This document shows, piece by piece, positions 12,890 through 23,325 of a stretch of DNA of 64,000 nucleotides. The notes under the pieces are model-generated. The model did not search any database and was not told where the DNA came from. It was given only the letters and a program-made list of their open reading frames with translations. The DNA lies in the NCBI GenBank assembly GCA_037043015.1, contig CM073323.1, forward strand, positions 11,777,758 through 11,841,757. Direction: 5' to 3'. Within the stretch, counting starts at the first letter, position 1. Every line of letters begins with the position of its first letter. The DNA comes from Bryum argenteum (lineage: Eukaryota > Streptophyta > Bryopsida > Bryales > Bryaceae). The position numbers were made by a program, and so were the translations under genes.

Positions 12890-13675
12890 TGTTGAACTTG
12901 GTATTCAATCGAAAGGTTCTAAGTCATAAGGCACAAGAAATTATTTGTACTTGTTGCCACCCTTGGAAGACAAATTTTGGATCTTCAAATCCAGGTTTGG
13001 CAATTACAAAATAAGTGACGATGGTGAGGGCCCGGCGGGAGAGACGGACGACGAGTGCGACGAGAGGAGACGCCCAAAAGCGAGAACCGAAAACAAAAGG
13101 AAGTTCGTCGACTGCTGGCACTATTCACTCAGTTGGTCGGGGGGCTTGGCCTGCCTGGCTCGGCATGGCATGGCAGGGGGGTTGGCATGCGATGAAGTCT
13201 TTGCCACCTCGGCCAGACTAGGCTAGCTGCGTTGTGGCGTTGCTAAAGCCGTACGCAGCATGCGGTGGAGATGCTTTGAGGTCGCCTTAATATATTAAAA
13301 AAAACCAGTATCCATTCACCCAATCGGCAGTAGTCACCCCACACTGCTTTTGATATAGCCTAAAGGCTGCAGCAGACCCGCACACTGAGTTGGGACGCGC
13401 TGGTTCCCTCTACACCACATTCATCAGTATTTGTTTCAGCTCGCCTGCTCTCACTCTCATCGAAACCCCTTCGGGCTACTTAAAGCCCTCGCTGCTGGTA
13501 ATATGGAGTTTGCTGTGAGGGGCGCGCGCGCAAGTGGTAGTGGCAGTGATAGGTAGTGATGCGCTATGATTCTTGCTGCAGCACGCACATGGCTGTCGTA
13601 GGCACCGACAGGTCGTCGTCGTCATCGCCGATCAGTCCCTAGCTAGCTTGTTGCGTTCGATCTTGTTGGTTAGAG
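12890..13675 (+). promoter_or_regulatory. 5' flank of the bHLH gene
   Basis: Composition rises from AT-rich to balanced/GC-rich about 700 bp before the bHLH start. It includes a GGCATGGCATGGCAGG run near 13165 and a CA-poor, CpG-containing leader at 13500-13660. A TATATTAAAAAA-like tract lies near 13290. The open frames here (for example 12945-13226) have no recognisable protein features and are treated as non-coding. Confidence 0.35.
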
Positions 13676-14920
13676 ATGTTGTCGATAGGAGAAGTGCACA
13701 ACATGGGTTTGAACGGGAGAGGAGGGTTTCATCACAACGTTTACGATAGGGGCATCTATGGCTTGCTAGGAGGAGGAAATGGGAACTTCAATAATGCAGG
13801 AGGGCTGAACGACTTCCTTCATTCCAACCCGTATCTGCCTCCTGCAGCAATAGCACCAGGTCCTGCTTACCCTCAGGGGTCGACGTCGATGGGTTTCCAG
13901 TCCGACAGTTTCCAGTTCGATGTCGAGGTGATGCCTCAAGTCGTTGACGATCTCTTCAATTTCCCTGTCGGCATTGTTACGACCGCGCCGACCACCACCG
14001 CCACGGCGTTTGCTCACTTGCAGCAGCAGCAACCCCCGGTGCGTGAGAGTTGGATGGAGCCAGTGGGGCGGGGTGTGAAGCGTGAGTGCCCAGTGCAGCT
14101 GCAGGAAGATCACAGGCTGGAGCAGCCGGCTCGGAAGAAGCTAGACACCTCGGTGAAGCGCCCGTCTGATCAAGCGGACCACATCCTCCGGGAGCGACAG
14201 CGGCGTGACGACATGACGAGCAAGTTCGCGGTTCTCGAATCGCTTCTGCCCACGGCTCCCAAAGTAAATCGTCGCACACACACTCTTCAACTTCTTCCTT
14301 GGTCAAAGTGTAAGTTGGCGGATTCTAGGTCACTGAGACTGACGGTTGGCAATCTTATCAGCGCGACAGGTCTACCATCGTCGACGACTCGATCGAGTAC
14401 GTGAAGAATCTGCATCATCGTATCAAGTTACTCCAGAAGCGCAAGGAGGAATTGACTCCCAACCGCAACCTTTTGAAACGCCCCAAGCCGGAGTCTCTGC
14501 AGAAGCCTGCGAGCCCTAACACCCGAAAGCCCGTCTCGCCAGAAGAGATGTCCAAGATCCGGGCCATGCTCCGCAGCTCCTTAGAGAGCATGCAGGTGCA
14601 CACTGACATGCCCAACCAAGTGGTGATCAACATGGTGTGCCGTCCCCAGCCGCGCCTCCAGAGCAACATCTTGCAGTGCCTGGAGAGCCTCAGCCTGGAC
14701 GTCATTCAATGTAGCATCACCAAAATCTCACACCGCCTCATTTGCATCATCACTGCCAAGGTACCTTGCTAATCTTACCGAACCTTTTCAATATGCACAA
14801 GACCAGTTTCTGATCCCGTTACCAATCTGTTTGCTTCAGCCGCAGGAAGCAACGACGCCAACGAGCGGCATTGTAGCAGCATTAAAGTATGCCATGGGCT
14901 CTGACGCACTTTCGAGCTAG
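13676..14920 (+). CDS. bHLH transcription factor with C-terminal ACT-like region
   Basis: Three exons, 13676-14263, 14362-14760 and 14840-14920, encode 355 aa; both introns are GT-AG and phase 0. The first 150 residues are low-complexity (Gly/Asn-rich, then Pro/Thr and a short Gln run). The bHLH is at about 168-220. Its basic region HILRERQRR carries His169, Glu173 and Arg177, the H-E-R set that contacts G-box type E-boxes (CACGTG). The loop/helix 2 reads DRSTIVDDSIEYVKNL, and the first intron falls in the loop, a common place in plant bHLH genes. Residues ~250-330 (VVINMVCRPQPRLQ, then LESLSLDVIQCSITK) resemble the ACT-like dimerisation fold in many plant bHLH C-termini. I cannot assign the subfamily with confidence; helix 2 recalls the bHLH95/ZHOUPI group. 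The last exon could also start six bases later (14846), removing two residues. Confidence 0.9.
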
Positions 14921-14999
14921 ATCAGAGAAGTCCCATCATCCACGCGTATGGGTACGGCAATGTGACAGTCCCAATTCTGCTGTGGCATGCTTCATTATT

Positions 15000-16430
15000 C
15001 TCCAGTCTGCGAGCACGCAGACTTAATCACCGATTTCAGTTGTACAGCTGCAGTCTCAACTTTGTGATCGATTTCCATCACGATCAGAATAAACGATTAC
15101 TTCTCAAACTCGTCTCTTGAGCACTACTCACACCAGAGTAGCCGAAAACCTAAACACTGTTGATATCACTTTGTCATTCAGAAGAATATATTATCATGTC
15201 GTGCAGGCTCTAGCTTCGGCCCACAATTGGAACTAATCTATTTTCTTCCAAGTACGGTCAAAAAGGGTCCTTTCCATGGTGTGAATGCTCCATTGTTGCG
15301 GCTGTCACCATGTTGACCTTACTTACCCTTATTACACTTTCTATTACGAGATTGGTTTTCTTTGTAATGTTTTTCTTGCAGGCTGGAATGGCTACCCAGA
15401 TTTAGAGTAGTGACTGGCTACGATATTACCTTTTCTAGCACGTGAGAATATGTGTCCAAAGCGCCGTTCACACCTGTAGCCTTCCATGGTCGTAGGGTAG
15501 CACCACGGTCTTAGGGTAGGGGGAAGGGACCGTGGGAAGGGGAATCTCTTGCACAAGGGGGGGAATATTGAGTTCGTCATTATCTGAGAATATCATGTGA
15601 TTGTACACTTTTGCTTGCAAATATCAAATAATGCATATTTGCTATATCACATCAAAGTGCCCCCAAAAGTTTGCTACTTTCTTTTGAAGAGAAGTGAGAA
15701 AAGAATATGGAAAAGAGGGTAACTTTTCACTTTTTTATCCACAAGCCACTTTGTAGGTCAATATCATCATGGAAAGTAAAGTAGTGCTTGCATCCATGTG
15801 AAATGATGCATACTCATTGCGAACCTTGAATGTTCAAAAATGGTTGAGAGAACTATATTATAATTTGAGTGAAGCTAGGAGTTTTCTTCCCCCCAAAACA
15901 TCACTATTCTTCGAAGATTTATTGGGTAATCACGAGGTTAAGAAACATATTTGCAAGAAACCACTGAGGTCTATTTATTTATGAATGTACAGTTGTCAAA
16001 TCACTCATGGTAGAGAGAAGATAACGTACTCATCTCCATTGTAGTGTGGTGCAATAGTTTAGCAATCAACGTTACTCTTTACAATATCCCAATGTACTTA
16101 ATGTTTTTACAATATCCTGACGTATTTAATGTTTGAAAACATTACTCTTTACGACAACCTAACATATTCAATGTTCGTATACTAATACAGTTGGTTTCAA
16201 CTTTTTAGTGGAGAGAAGAGAAAATAACAGAAACAAATTTTCAAAAATAATAAATAAACTACAAACATGAACACCTATCATTTGCAAAAAGTAAACACAC
16301 CAAGGCATGGCCACCCTTGCACGCAAATTTGACCCCAAAAAATGACTATACAGTGCTCATTATTTTGGAGTGAGAGCCCTAGAACTCTTCGAAATCCCAC
16401 TCCCATGCTTGCAGAGGGGAGTCATTATAG
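15000..16430. other. intergenic DNA downstream of the bHLH gene
   Basis: No gene is recognised. The first ~200 bp probably include the bHLH 3' UTR. Around 16072-16180 a ~37-bp motif with CAATATCCCAATGTACTTAA is repeated about three times with decay. Confidence 0.45.
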
Positions 16431-16431
16431 C

Positions 16432-16804
16432 TCTAGCACCTTCCATGGCCCTTGGGGTCTCAAATGGGTAGCCCAAAATTGGATCACAGCATCTTTTGGA
16501 CTCGGGCATCATGAATAGTGCACTTTTTGAACTGGGGCATTGTGAATGAACCAATCAATGATGAGCTTGCAACCTCCTACAAGGTTATGTACCACCCCAA
16601 CCTACCTACCATAATCCTTTCAAAACACAAAATCACTCATACAAATTGCGATTTGAATTCTACAATTTCACTTTTTCAATACACCAGAAGAAGGTGACCA
16701 GTTTGACATTGAAATATAAGTGAAAAGTTGAGTACAGTGAGAACTACAGGGAAAATTCTGTTGGAATCAAGCCCCTCGGGCTTGCTTGGGCGTTTAAGGG
16801 TTAA
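16432..16804 (-). mobile_element. TTAA-bounded MITE, family C, copy 2 (inverted)
   Basis: The interior is colinear with the reverse complement of 11310-11679. The right end is intact (GGGCGTTTAAGGGTTAA, 16788-16804); the left end is eroded (near CTAGCACCTTCCATGGCCC). Age is suggested by the decayed end. Confidence 0.75.
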
Positions 16805-17492
16805 TTCTCAGCAAATGCCAAAAGTCTGACAACGATAACAACTGGTAAAAAGTTGAGAATTCATGAATGCATTCAGCTCTTCCGTGCTCGGCAAAAACAG
16901 TTTTCCTTATGAGAGAAAGGTGTTTCCCGTTCCATTCTACCAACGAAATTGGGCGTATGACATGCGCATTGGACAAAGTAGATGGATCGTTGAGTACAGT
17001 ACTGTGCATGATCAAGGAAATGGAGGCTAGTACGGGGAGCATTTAAAGGGAAAGGCTGACAATGAAGCGACCATCGCAATGCAGGAAAATGGAACGGTAA
17101 AAGGGATCGAAATCAAAGCAGATGGGAAGGGATTGGGAAGAAGAAGAGGAAAGGGGAAACAAAGCAAAGCCAGGGGAAGGGGCTTTGGGGGAATGGAGCC
17201 GGGGGAATAAAGGTGGGTGCGCGTTGCGCGGGCAGGCGAGGCAGGGGTGGGGAGGGGAGGGGGGGGGGGGGCGCGCGTGCCTTGTGGAGCGGGGGCGATG
17301 GAGGGACGGCATTGAAAGAGGCGTTAAAATTAGAGCCGGGGTGTGCACCACGCGCCCGAGGAGACGGGCCAGCCAGCGCCCTCTGCTCCCCACCCGCGCT
17401 CCCAAAGTCCCAGCAGAGTCCCGGCCAACCTTCCAGACCCCACTTGCACCCACCCCTCCGCAATGGATTGATTCCCACAGCACTCTTGCCCA
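16805..17492. other. GC-rich island with a poly-G run, function unknown
   Basis: Positions ~17085-17492 are strongly GC-rich with CpG dinucleotides and a run of at least 12 G near 17260, in sharp contrast with both sides. Long open frames exist on both strands at once, as expected from composition alone; none shows a domain. It could be a promoter or first exon of an unseen transcript, or a captured gene fragment. A family G MITE sits at its right edge. Confidence 0.4.
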
Positions 17493-17502
17493 CTTCTGGA
17501 TG

Positions 17503-18155
17503 GCCGGACACAAAATCCAATCCATGTTCCCCTTGGAATTTCCAAATATGGAGGGAGGCTAATAAAAGGCTGCCCGGTATTTTTTTCTGTTTAAGGCCTT
17601 AGAGCATGCCCAGCCGGCTGCGCCAGGCCGGGCCGCTACACTGCGCGAAAACCCCACAGGCGCCGCTCGGCCGTGCGAAGCACACCCAACCCGGGCCGCG
17701 AAACTAGCCACAAGAAAAGGCTCCCACCAATTACAGGTGCTGACAAGCAGATTATAATAGAATTTATTCTTTGCCAATCAACTCTCTGCCATGTGGCACT
17801 CTTGCATTGGTTAATGGAGACGCTAGAATGTGAATGAAGGCACGGAAAACTTGGAGTTATGGTGTGCTAGAATTCAGGAGACCTCAACCCTCTTGACCGG
17901 GTTAGAGGGATAGTGTGTGGGCTGGGGCTCCTCACACTCCATATTTGGCTCCATTCTTCGGCCCACAGTGCGGGCTAGGCATGCTCTTAATTTTCCAAGA
18001 AGAGGCCCCCTAGGGGTGCAGACCCCAAATGGAGGTGCAGACCCCAAATTTCAAAAAAAATAAATTAAAAATGACCTTGAGGGGGTCAAAAATGGAAAAA
18101 CAAAATACTGGGGCCCCACCTAAGTGGGAAACATGGATTGGATTTAGTGAGCGGC
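17503..18155. mobile_element. Mutator-type MITE, family G, copy 2, carrying an inserted Harbinger-type element
   Basis: It has the same ends as copy 1 (GCCGGACAC...GTGAGCGGC), flanked by a 10-bp direct repeat CTTCTGGATG (17493-17502, 18156-18165). Its body is interrupted at 17602-17986 by element F1. The sequence outside the insertion matches copy 1 closely, apart from a short duplicated GGGGTGCAGACCCC block near 18010. Confidence 0.88.
17602..17986. mobile_element. Harbinger/Tourist-type MITE, family F, copy 1 (385 bp)
   Basis: Ends GAGCATGCCCAGCC and GGCTAGGCATGCTC are inverted repeats, flanked by TTA (17599-17601 and 17987-17989). The sister element at 10525 has a single TTA at the same place (GGCCTTAAAATTCC), so TTA was duplicated on insertion: a PIF/Harbinger signature. 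A second copy starts at 21475. Confidence 0.88.
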
Positions 18156-18165
18156 CTTCTGGATG

Positions 18166-18278
18166 TCGCCACACGGATCCCCGTATTCTTCCCCTTCGAG
18201 CTTTTCTCGGAGCTCGACCAGCCAATGGGGGATTTTTGGTTCAAAAACCCGTCAAACTTCAATTTGGATCCCCTCAGG
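18166..18278 (+). repeat. fragment of family H
   Basis: CCAGCCAATGGGGGATTTTT and its context match the 5' half of the element at 21802-22054. The right part is lost at the junction with the family C copy. Confidence 0.5.
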
Positions 18279-18815
18279 CCTGGCATCATGAATGAACCAA
18301 TCAATGATGAGGTTGCAACCTCCTACAAGGTTATGTACAACCCCAACTTACCTACCACAATCCTTTCAAAGCACAAAATCACTCATACAAATTGTGATTT
18401 CAAATTGTTAAATTCCACTTCTTGAATGCATCATAAGAAGGGGATCAGTTTGACATCAATATATAGGTGAAAAGTTCTGTACAATGAGGGCTACATGGCA
18501 GATTTTGTTGGATAAAATCCCCTTGGACTTGTTTGGGCATTTAACCCCTAAAGGTCCAAGAAAGCGGAAATCGCTTTTTGGAATTTCCGCAGGGAGAAAA
18601 TTCAGCCAACTTTGACCATTATAATCTCAAAATTGGAGAAAAATTAACGTTTCAAATTTGACATTCCAGAAAAGGGTCAAGTTAACTTCAAGATCCTACA
18701 GTTGGATCTTCTAATCAATGCTTAGATTGAGTTTCTTTGCACCTGAAGTAGAAGAAGGATCTTTTTAATAATTTAAACAATTTTGTATCAAGGACCTTTA
18801 GGGGTTAAGGGTTAA
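18279..18815 (-). mobile_element. TTAA family C, copy 3 (5'-truncated), split by a family E element
   Basis: The interior matches the reverse complement of copy 1 from GCATCATGAATGAACCAATC on. Its terminal repeat GGGCATTTAAGGGTTAA is interrupted at its inner TTAA by element E1 and resumes after it as GGGTTAA (18809-18815). Confidence 0.82.
18545..18804 (+). mobile_element. piggyBac-like MITE, family E, copy 1 (260 bp) with proven TTAA duplication
   Basis: A perfect inverted repeat CCCCTAAAGGTCC / GGACCTTTAGGGG is flanked on both sides by TTAA (18541-18544, 18805-18808). The target was the inner TTAA of the family C end, which is single in copies 11310-11679 and 16432-16804. The duplication is therefore exactly TTAA. 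There is no coding capacity. Relatives lie at 23326-23584 and 45462-45733. Confidence 0.9.
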
Positions 18816-19051
18816 ATCAATAAACTATAAATCCACAGGGCTCCCTTACCCCTCCTTCGAGAAAAGCTCGTATGGTTGTAGGGGTGTTTTACGGCAATCC
18901 TGGCCTCACCAGTAGCTTATAGCAGGGCGTAAACTTGAAACCCTAAGCAAAAGCTAAGGGGATACCCTATGCCAAATATTGGGTGTCAAAATGACACCCA
19001 ACTCCAATTTTTGGGTGTCCTCATACATTTGCATTTAAACTTTTAGTGATC
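18816..19051. repeat. spacer with TGGGTGTCA inverted motifs
   Basis: TGGGTGTCA and TGACACCCA form a small palindrome near 18984, followed by TTTTTGGGTGTCC. A similar arrangement recurs at ~20955-21020. It is likely a fragment of a dispersed repeat. Confidence 0.4.
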
Positions 19052-20034
19052 TTAACCCCTAAACGCGCGAGCCTATTTTTAGCAGAAAAGCACATTTTCA
19101 TAGAAATCGTCATAGATGAAAATAAAGAGAAGCTATTAAGATCTTAACCGTACAAACTTGTAATAGACTTATCGAAGATCATGTGGACCAAAATTTGAGT
19201 CATGAGGCCTTATAGATCCGGAGATCATAACATATTCATATCAAAAACAAACTGCAAAATTTCATCATTTTCACTTTGAGGTGGAAATGCTACCAATATA
19301 CCTATTGCAATGAAAAAATCACCAACTAGAAAGATGTTCACCTTCATCTTAATAAGTCCTTTACCTAGAAAAAATTCATCAAAAAAATTTCTTGGCTCAA
19401 ATAAAAGCCATGCAATGGTAAAAACTGGCGAACATTTTACAAAGGAAAAATAGTCCAAAACTAGACCTTTTGCATTCAATTTCATGCCTTATCTTCAAAA
19501 CATCTTCGATCTTGTTAAGGTTTCGACCACTTAGACTAGACTCTAATTGGAGGCCATCCCAATAAATTGAGTTGATATCCAACGGTGGATGAGGGAGGTA
19601 TAGCTCCTCAAATATCATCCATTTTCTCACTTTTTCTGTTGACAAAACATCATTGCAAATCCAATAGCAAAATCATTTGGATCAGAAAACTTCTCACTAC
19701 AAAGTTGTTAAGATTCACCTTAAGATTATGACCATGAAAAAAAAATTTTATGAAAAACTATTTTTAATTTCACATAATTGGCTTGCAATGGTAATGCATG
19801 CCCCATGATTGGAATCCCAAAAACAAGAGCTGTCTTCACTAAAGTGCATTCCATTAATTCATACTTTATTGTATGGGCTTGCAAATTTTACCACACAAAC
19901 TAGACTTGATTTGAAACCTAACCCAAGTGATTTCATCCAAAACGGACCTCGGATGAAGAAGATATGGCCCTTCAAAGTTTCTGGATGTACATCCACAATG
20001 TCGTTTTTCGACATCGTGGGCGTTTAAGGGTTAA
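19052..20034 (+). mobile_element. TTAA-bounded (piggyBac-like) element, family B, copy 1 (983 bp)
   Basis: Its ends are TTAACCCCTAAACGC and GCGTTTAAGGGTTAA. The interior is AT-rich with no transposase frame. Colinear copies: 39322-40291, 53682-55045 (net ~940), 59529-60458, with shortened ones at 43799, 54094 and 60523. It includes a conserved subterminal near-palindrome (TGTCGTTTTTCGACA) close to the right end. Confidence 0.8.
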
Positions 20035-21030
20035 GATAGTCACAAATTTCACCCCTAGAGGACCAAAATGGTCTCATTTTCAGTGTATTTTGATAACCTT
20101 GGGCCTTTAGGGTTGAGTACTACATGCTATAATTCTTGAAATCACATTTATGAATCATATTGTCTTTACAATTTTTCAATTTTTCAATTTAGATTAATGT
20201 ACAAGTCTTAATGCAAAGACCTTCTGTCCATAGTGCCTCAAATTCAATCTCATAGGACAATTCTCTTTAAGGATTTCATGGCACACAACTTCAAATCAAC
20301 TTGTTGAAAATGGAAGTTGCTATGGTGACTTTGCTATTGCAATTCTCATTTGTGCCTCCATATTGTAAAGCACCAAACTAGTCTAGATATTGATTCTAAG
20401 TGTTTAGTTCTTTGTCACAAAAAGATGAACAACTTGCGATAAATCAATCATGTAAGAATATTTTCCAAGATAGATAAATTGGACAATTGAACCCAGCTTG
20501 GGACATTTTCGGGCCAAAACATAAAATTTGTCAAAGCGTATTGAGAAAATATCTAAGCGTCAATCTCAAACCATGTAAATGACATATTTTTCTCCCTCCG
20601 AAGGAAAAAAGCTCATATACTTTGAAGCCGTAAACAAGCACTTACTTATAGAGGAGATAATATGGTGAGAAACTAATGGATCTACTTTATTCTTATTATG
20701 GTGAGGACCGTTTATTCAAGTTAGAGACCACTACTCCATTGAGTTTCTCTCCTTAACCACATTGGGATGTGGTATAATTCAACTGAATGACACAATATTA
20801 CATGATGTAATATGTGAATGCATCATTCTTCTAGAGGTCTAAGAAAGTTATTTCAAATGTGTTCATTATATCCTCAGGTTGACGTGCACATTTATTTGAT
20901 ATTTCTCATGTAAACTTAAGGAAATTTTTAGATACAAGGGACAACCTAATTACTTTATTTGGGTGTCAAAAGGACACCTTGTAAAATTTTTGGATGTCCC
21001 CAAAGACACCCTATTTGAAAATTGGTTGTC
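20035..21030. other. AT-rich intergenic DNA
   Basis: A short decayed TTAA-type pair may lie at 20049-20117 (CACCCCTAGAGGACC and GGGCCTTTAGGGTTGAG). Apart from the TGGGTGTC fragment near 20960, nothing else is recognised. Confidence 0.4.
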
Positions 21031-21033
21031 TTA

Positions 21034-21471
21034 GGTCCTCTTTACACTAGAGTTGAGAAGCCAAGAGTGAAAGGATTTCAATCAATGAGAGGCCAAGGAA
21101 TTGAGAAGCCAATGAAGAGAAGCTTTACTCAAACAAATTTTAGTCCAAGGGTGAAAGGGAGCCAAAAATAAAATGGCAAGCACTTTTTGCCTTGTTGGCA
21201 CAAAATTGCTTTGCTTGACGGCCCCCCGAAATTGCACTTAGGCCTACCTCAATGAGGTGGGCCTAACTAAAAATCTGGGGGAAAGGGGGGCATTGGGCAA
21301 AAAAACCACAACCAATCAATTAGAATATTTTAAGTTCATTTTATGGGAGTCTTTGACCTTATATCACTTTACACTACATTCAGAGGCAATGGCTTCTCAA
21401 GGATTGGCTTCTCAAGTATGGCCCAACTATGGTTTGGCAGGAGGCTTCTCATTTCTAATGTAAAAAGGGCC
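21034..21471. mobile_element. Harbinger-type MITE, family Q (438 bp)
   Basis: Ends GGTCCTCTTTACACTAGAG and TCTAATGTAAAAAGGGCC are inverted repeats continuing to GAGAAGCC / GGCTTCTC. TTA flanks both sides (21031-21033, 21472-21474). The TTTACACTA core is shared with the elements at 22509, 27427, 37129 and 37647. Confidence 0.75.
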
Positions 21472-21474
21472 TTA

Positions 21475-21798
21475 GAGCATGTCCAGCCCTGTGCACCAGG
21501 CCGGGCCACTTGGCTCCGTGAAAATCTTGTAGGCGCCGCTTGGCCGGGAATCGCAACCCCACCTCAGGCCAGGATACATCGCAAAGAATAAGGCCCCTCA
21601 CCAATTACATCTGTTGACAAGCCAGTTATCATAAAAATTCTTTTCTTCCAATCAATTTTATACCACATGGCACTCTTCTATTAGTTAATGAGGACGCTAA
21701 AATGTGAACAAAGACACGAGATAACTTGGAGTTATGGTGTCCTAGAATGTAGGAGACCTCAACCCTCTTGACTAGATTAAAGGGATAGTGTGTGGGCG
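21475..21798 (+). mobile_element. Harbinger-type MITE, family F, copy 2 (3' truncated)
   Basis: It starts GAGCATGTCCAGCC directly after the TTA that ends element Q and follows copy 1 to GATAGTGTGTGGGC. It then breaks off at element H2; the expected right end is absent. Confidence 0.75.
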
Positions 21799-21801
21799 GC
21801 C

Positions 21802-22054
21802 CCGTATTTGAGTGCTGACAGTGTTTCTCAAAGCCCCCATCAGCCAATGGGATTTTTCTTTCAAAATCCCTAGAATTTTCCATATCGACCCCCCGACAGT
21901 CGTTTTCTATAATTTTGATTTGAGGCCTGCGACCCCAAATTACCCTTGACAGTCTACTTCTTGACATTTAAAGCCTGTACATCAAAAAATTAGGTGGCTC
22001 TTTACCCATCCCCTCCCTTGCCCCCAAAAAAATGCTCGTAGCACTCAAATACGG
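21802..22054 (+). mobile_element. inverted-repeat element, family H (253 bp)
   Basis: It has perfect 15-bp terminal inverted repeats CCGTATTTGAGTGCT (21802-21816) and AGCACTCAAATACGG (22040-22054). An inverted, diverged copy lies at 26909-27170 and a half copy at 18166-18278. No clear target duplication is visible, so the superfamily is unassigned. Confidence 0.75.
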
Positions 22055-22119
22055 TGATCCGCAAAATACACCCCCCAAGGTGTCAAATTTATGCCTTGGC
22101 CTACAGTACTCACGACTCC

Positions 22120-22490
22120 TTCCTGTCTGCCCTGCCCCTGCCCCTGCCCCTGCCCCATTGCCATTTTCAGCACCGCCCTGCCCAAATTCCCATGTTGACT
22201 ATGATCTTGTTATTATGTGCCAATAAAGGAAATCAGCTGTTCATGTTCGCCGATTATAATCTGCTCGTCACTACACTATTTTGGTGTGCCGGGCCCTGCA
22301 CTGCTGCCCATCGCTGCCCATCTTGCAAATTTCGTCCTCATTATGTTTCTGTTGACCACTCAAATTCTGCCCGAGATGAAAAATTATTGTTCCACATTAG
22401 GCAACTTGGCCAATTGTTGCGCTCATGGTAGTGTGCTAGGAATTGTGTGCTCCCTTTGCCATTTTCAGCACCGGCCTGCCCTGCTCCATT
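22120..22490. repeat. CTGCCC-rich simple and dispersed repeat
   Basis: CTGCCC hexamers run at 22130-22160, followed by CCATTTTCAGCACCG.CCTGCCC. That block recurs near 22458 and 23770. It is a low-complexity, GC-rich patch in AT-rich DNA; open frames here are compositional. Confidence 0.6.
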
Positions 22491-22508
22491 ATCCGAGAAT
22501 TTTTCTTA

Positions 22509-22965
22509 GGGTCGCTTTACAATATGGACCCATGAAGATTGACCATGGCCTTCTAAAATCTGTGATTGGAGAGTAAAGTGCTCTTGGTCCCATTTGGCTT
22601 TACACTACCTTGAAAGAAGGAGAATGATCACTAACTTTGAGGTCCCCATTTCGCAAAGTGGATAATGTTTTCATGGTCTCCTTGATTATAGTTGAGTCCA
22701 AGCAAATACCTCCACCCAACTACAATCAAGGAGACCATGAGGCTCAAAAATCATTGACTCGCTAGTGTTCAATTATGCAATAAGAAAGGGGAGGGTAAAA
22801 GAGAGAATGATGAGGATCTATATCATAAATTTGAGCTTAAACTTGTCGTGGTCTAAATTCACTTTACACTATGAGAGTGTTCATGCCACTCAAAAATTCA
22901 TTTTTGATTTGTCATGGTCACAACTCATGGCCAAGAGCCATGACCAAGAAAATTGGTCAATGGTA
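22509..22965 (-). mobile_element. Harbinger-type foldback element, family I, copy 1 (truncated)
   Basis: It begins GGGTCGCTTTACAATATGG after TTA (22506-22508) and is the inverted counterpart of the complete copy at 37129-37643. It contains the internal hairpin CATGGTCTCCTTGATT...AATCAAGGAGACCATG. The other end is missing where the SINE at 22972 begins. Confidence 0.72.
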
Positions 22966-22971
22966 TGAAAA

Positions 22972-23300
22972 GACGGTTGAGGCTCATGTCCCCCAATGAG
23001 GCGATCGTGGGTTCTATTCTCCATGCCAGCGTGGTGCTCACTACCATAGTCCATTCAACTATGGTTGGGGTCCTTAGACCTTGTTTGTATAGGTACCTCA
23101 AAGCCCTTTGGGGGTATTATGTCAAGTATCTTCAAGGCACTAGTAACTAGCTAGAAACTAGCATAGTTATAGTGTCCACCCTCGAAAAGGGGAAGTAGTA
23201 TTGCTTCAATGTCCCTTTGTTTACTAGGCATTGGGTTATTAGTATTATGAACAAACACTTCATTCACGCCGACCCTTTAGAGAGGGACTGCAGTTTCTAT
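22972..23300 (+). mobile_element. tRNA-derived SINE, family A, copy 2 (5' truncated)
   Basis: It lacks the A-box part (starts GGTTGAGGCTCATG) but keeps the B box GGTTCTATTCTCC and the full body to GGGACTGCAG. Confidence 0.78.
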
Positions 23301-23325
23301 CAAATTGTTAGCCTTGCCCTGCCCA

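Noticed and set aside
13766..14306. Minus-strand frames opposite the bHLH gene
   Set aside because: They overlap the bHLH exons and have no recognisable motif.
17043..17602. Long overlapping open frames (up to 160 codons) on both strands
   Set aside because: All arise from the same GC-rich, low-complexity DNA. The predicted products are Pro/Ser- or Gly/Arg-rich in alternating frames and show no domain.
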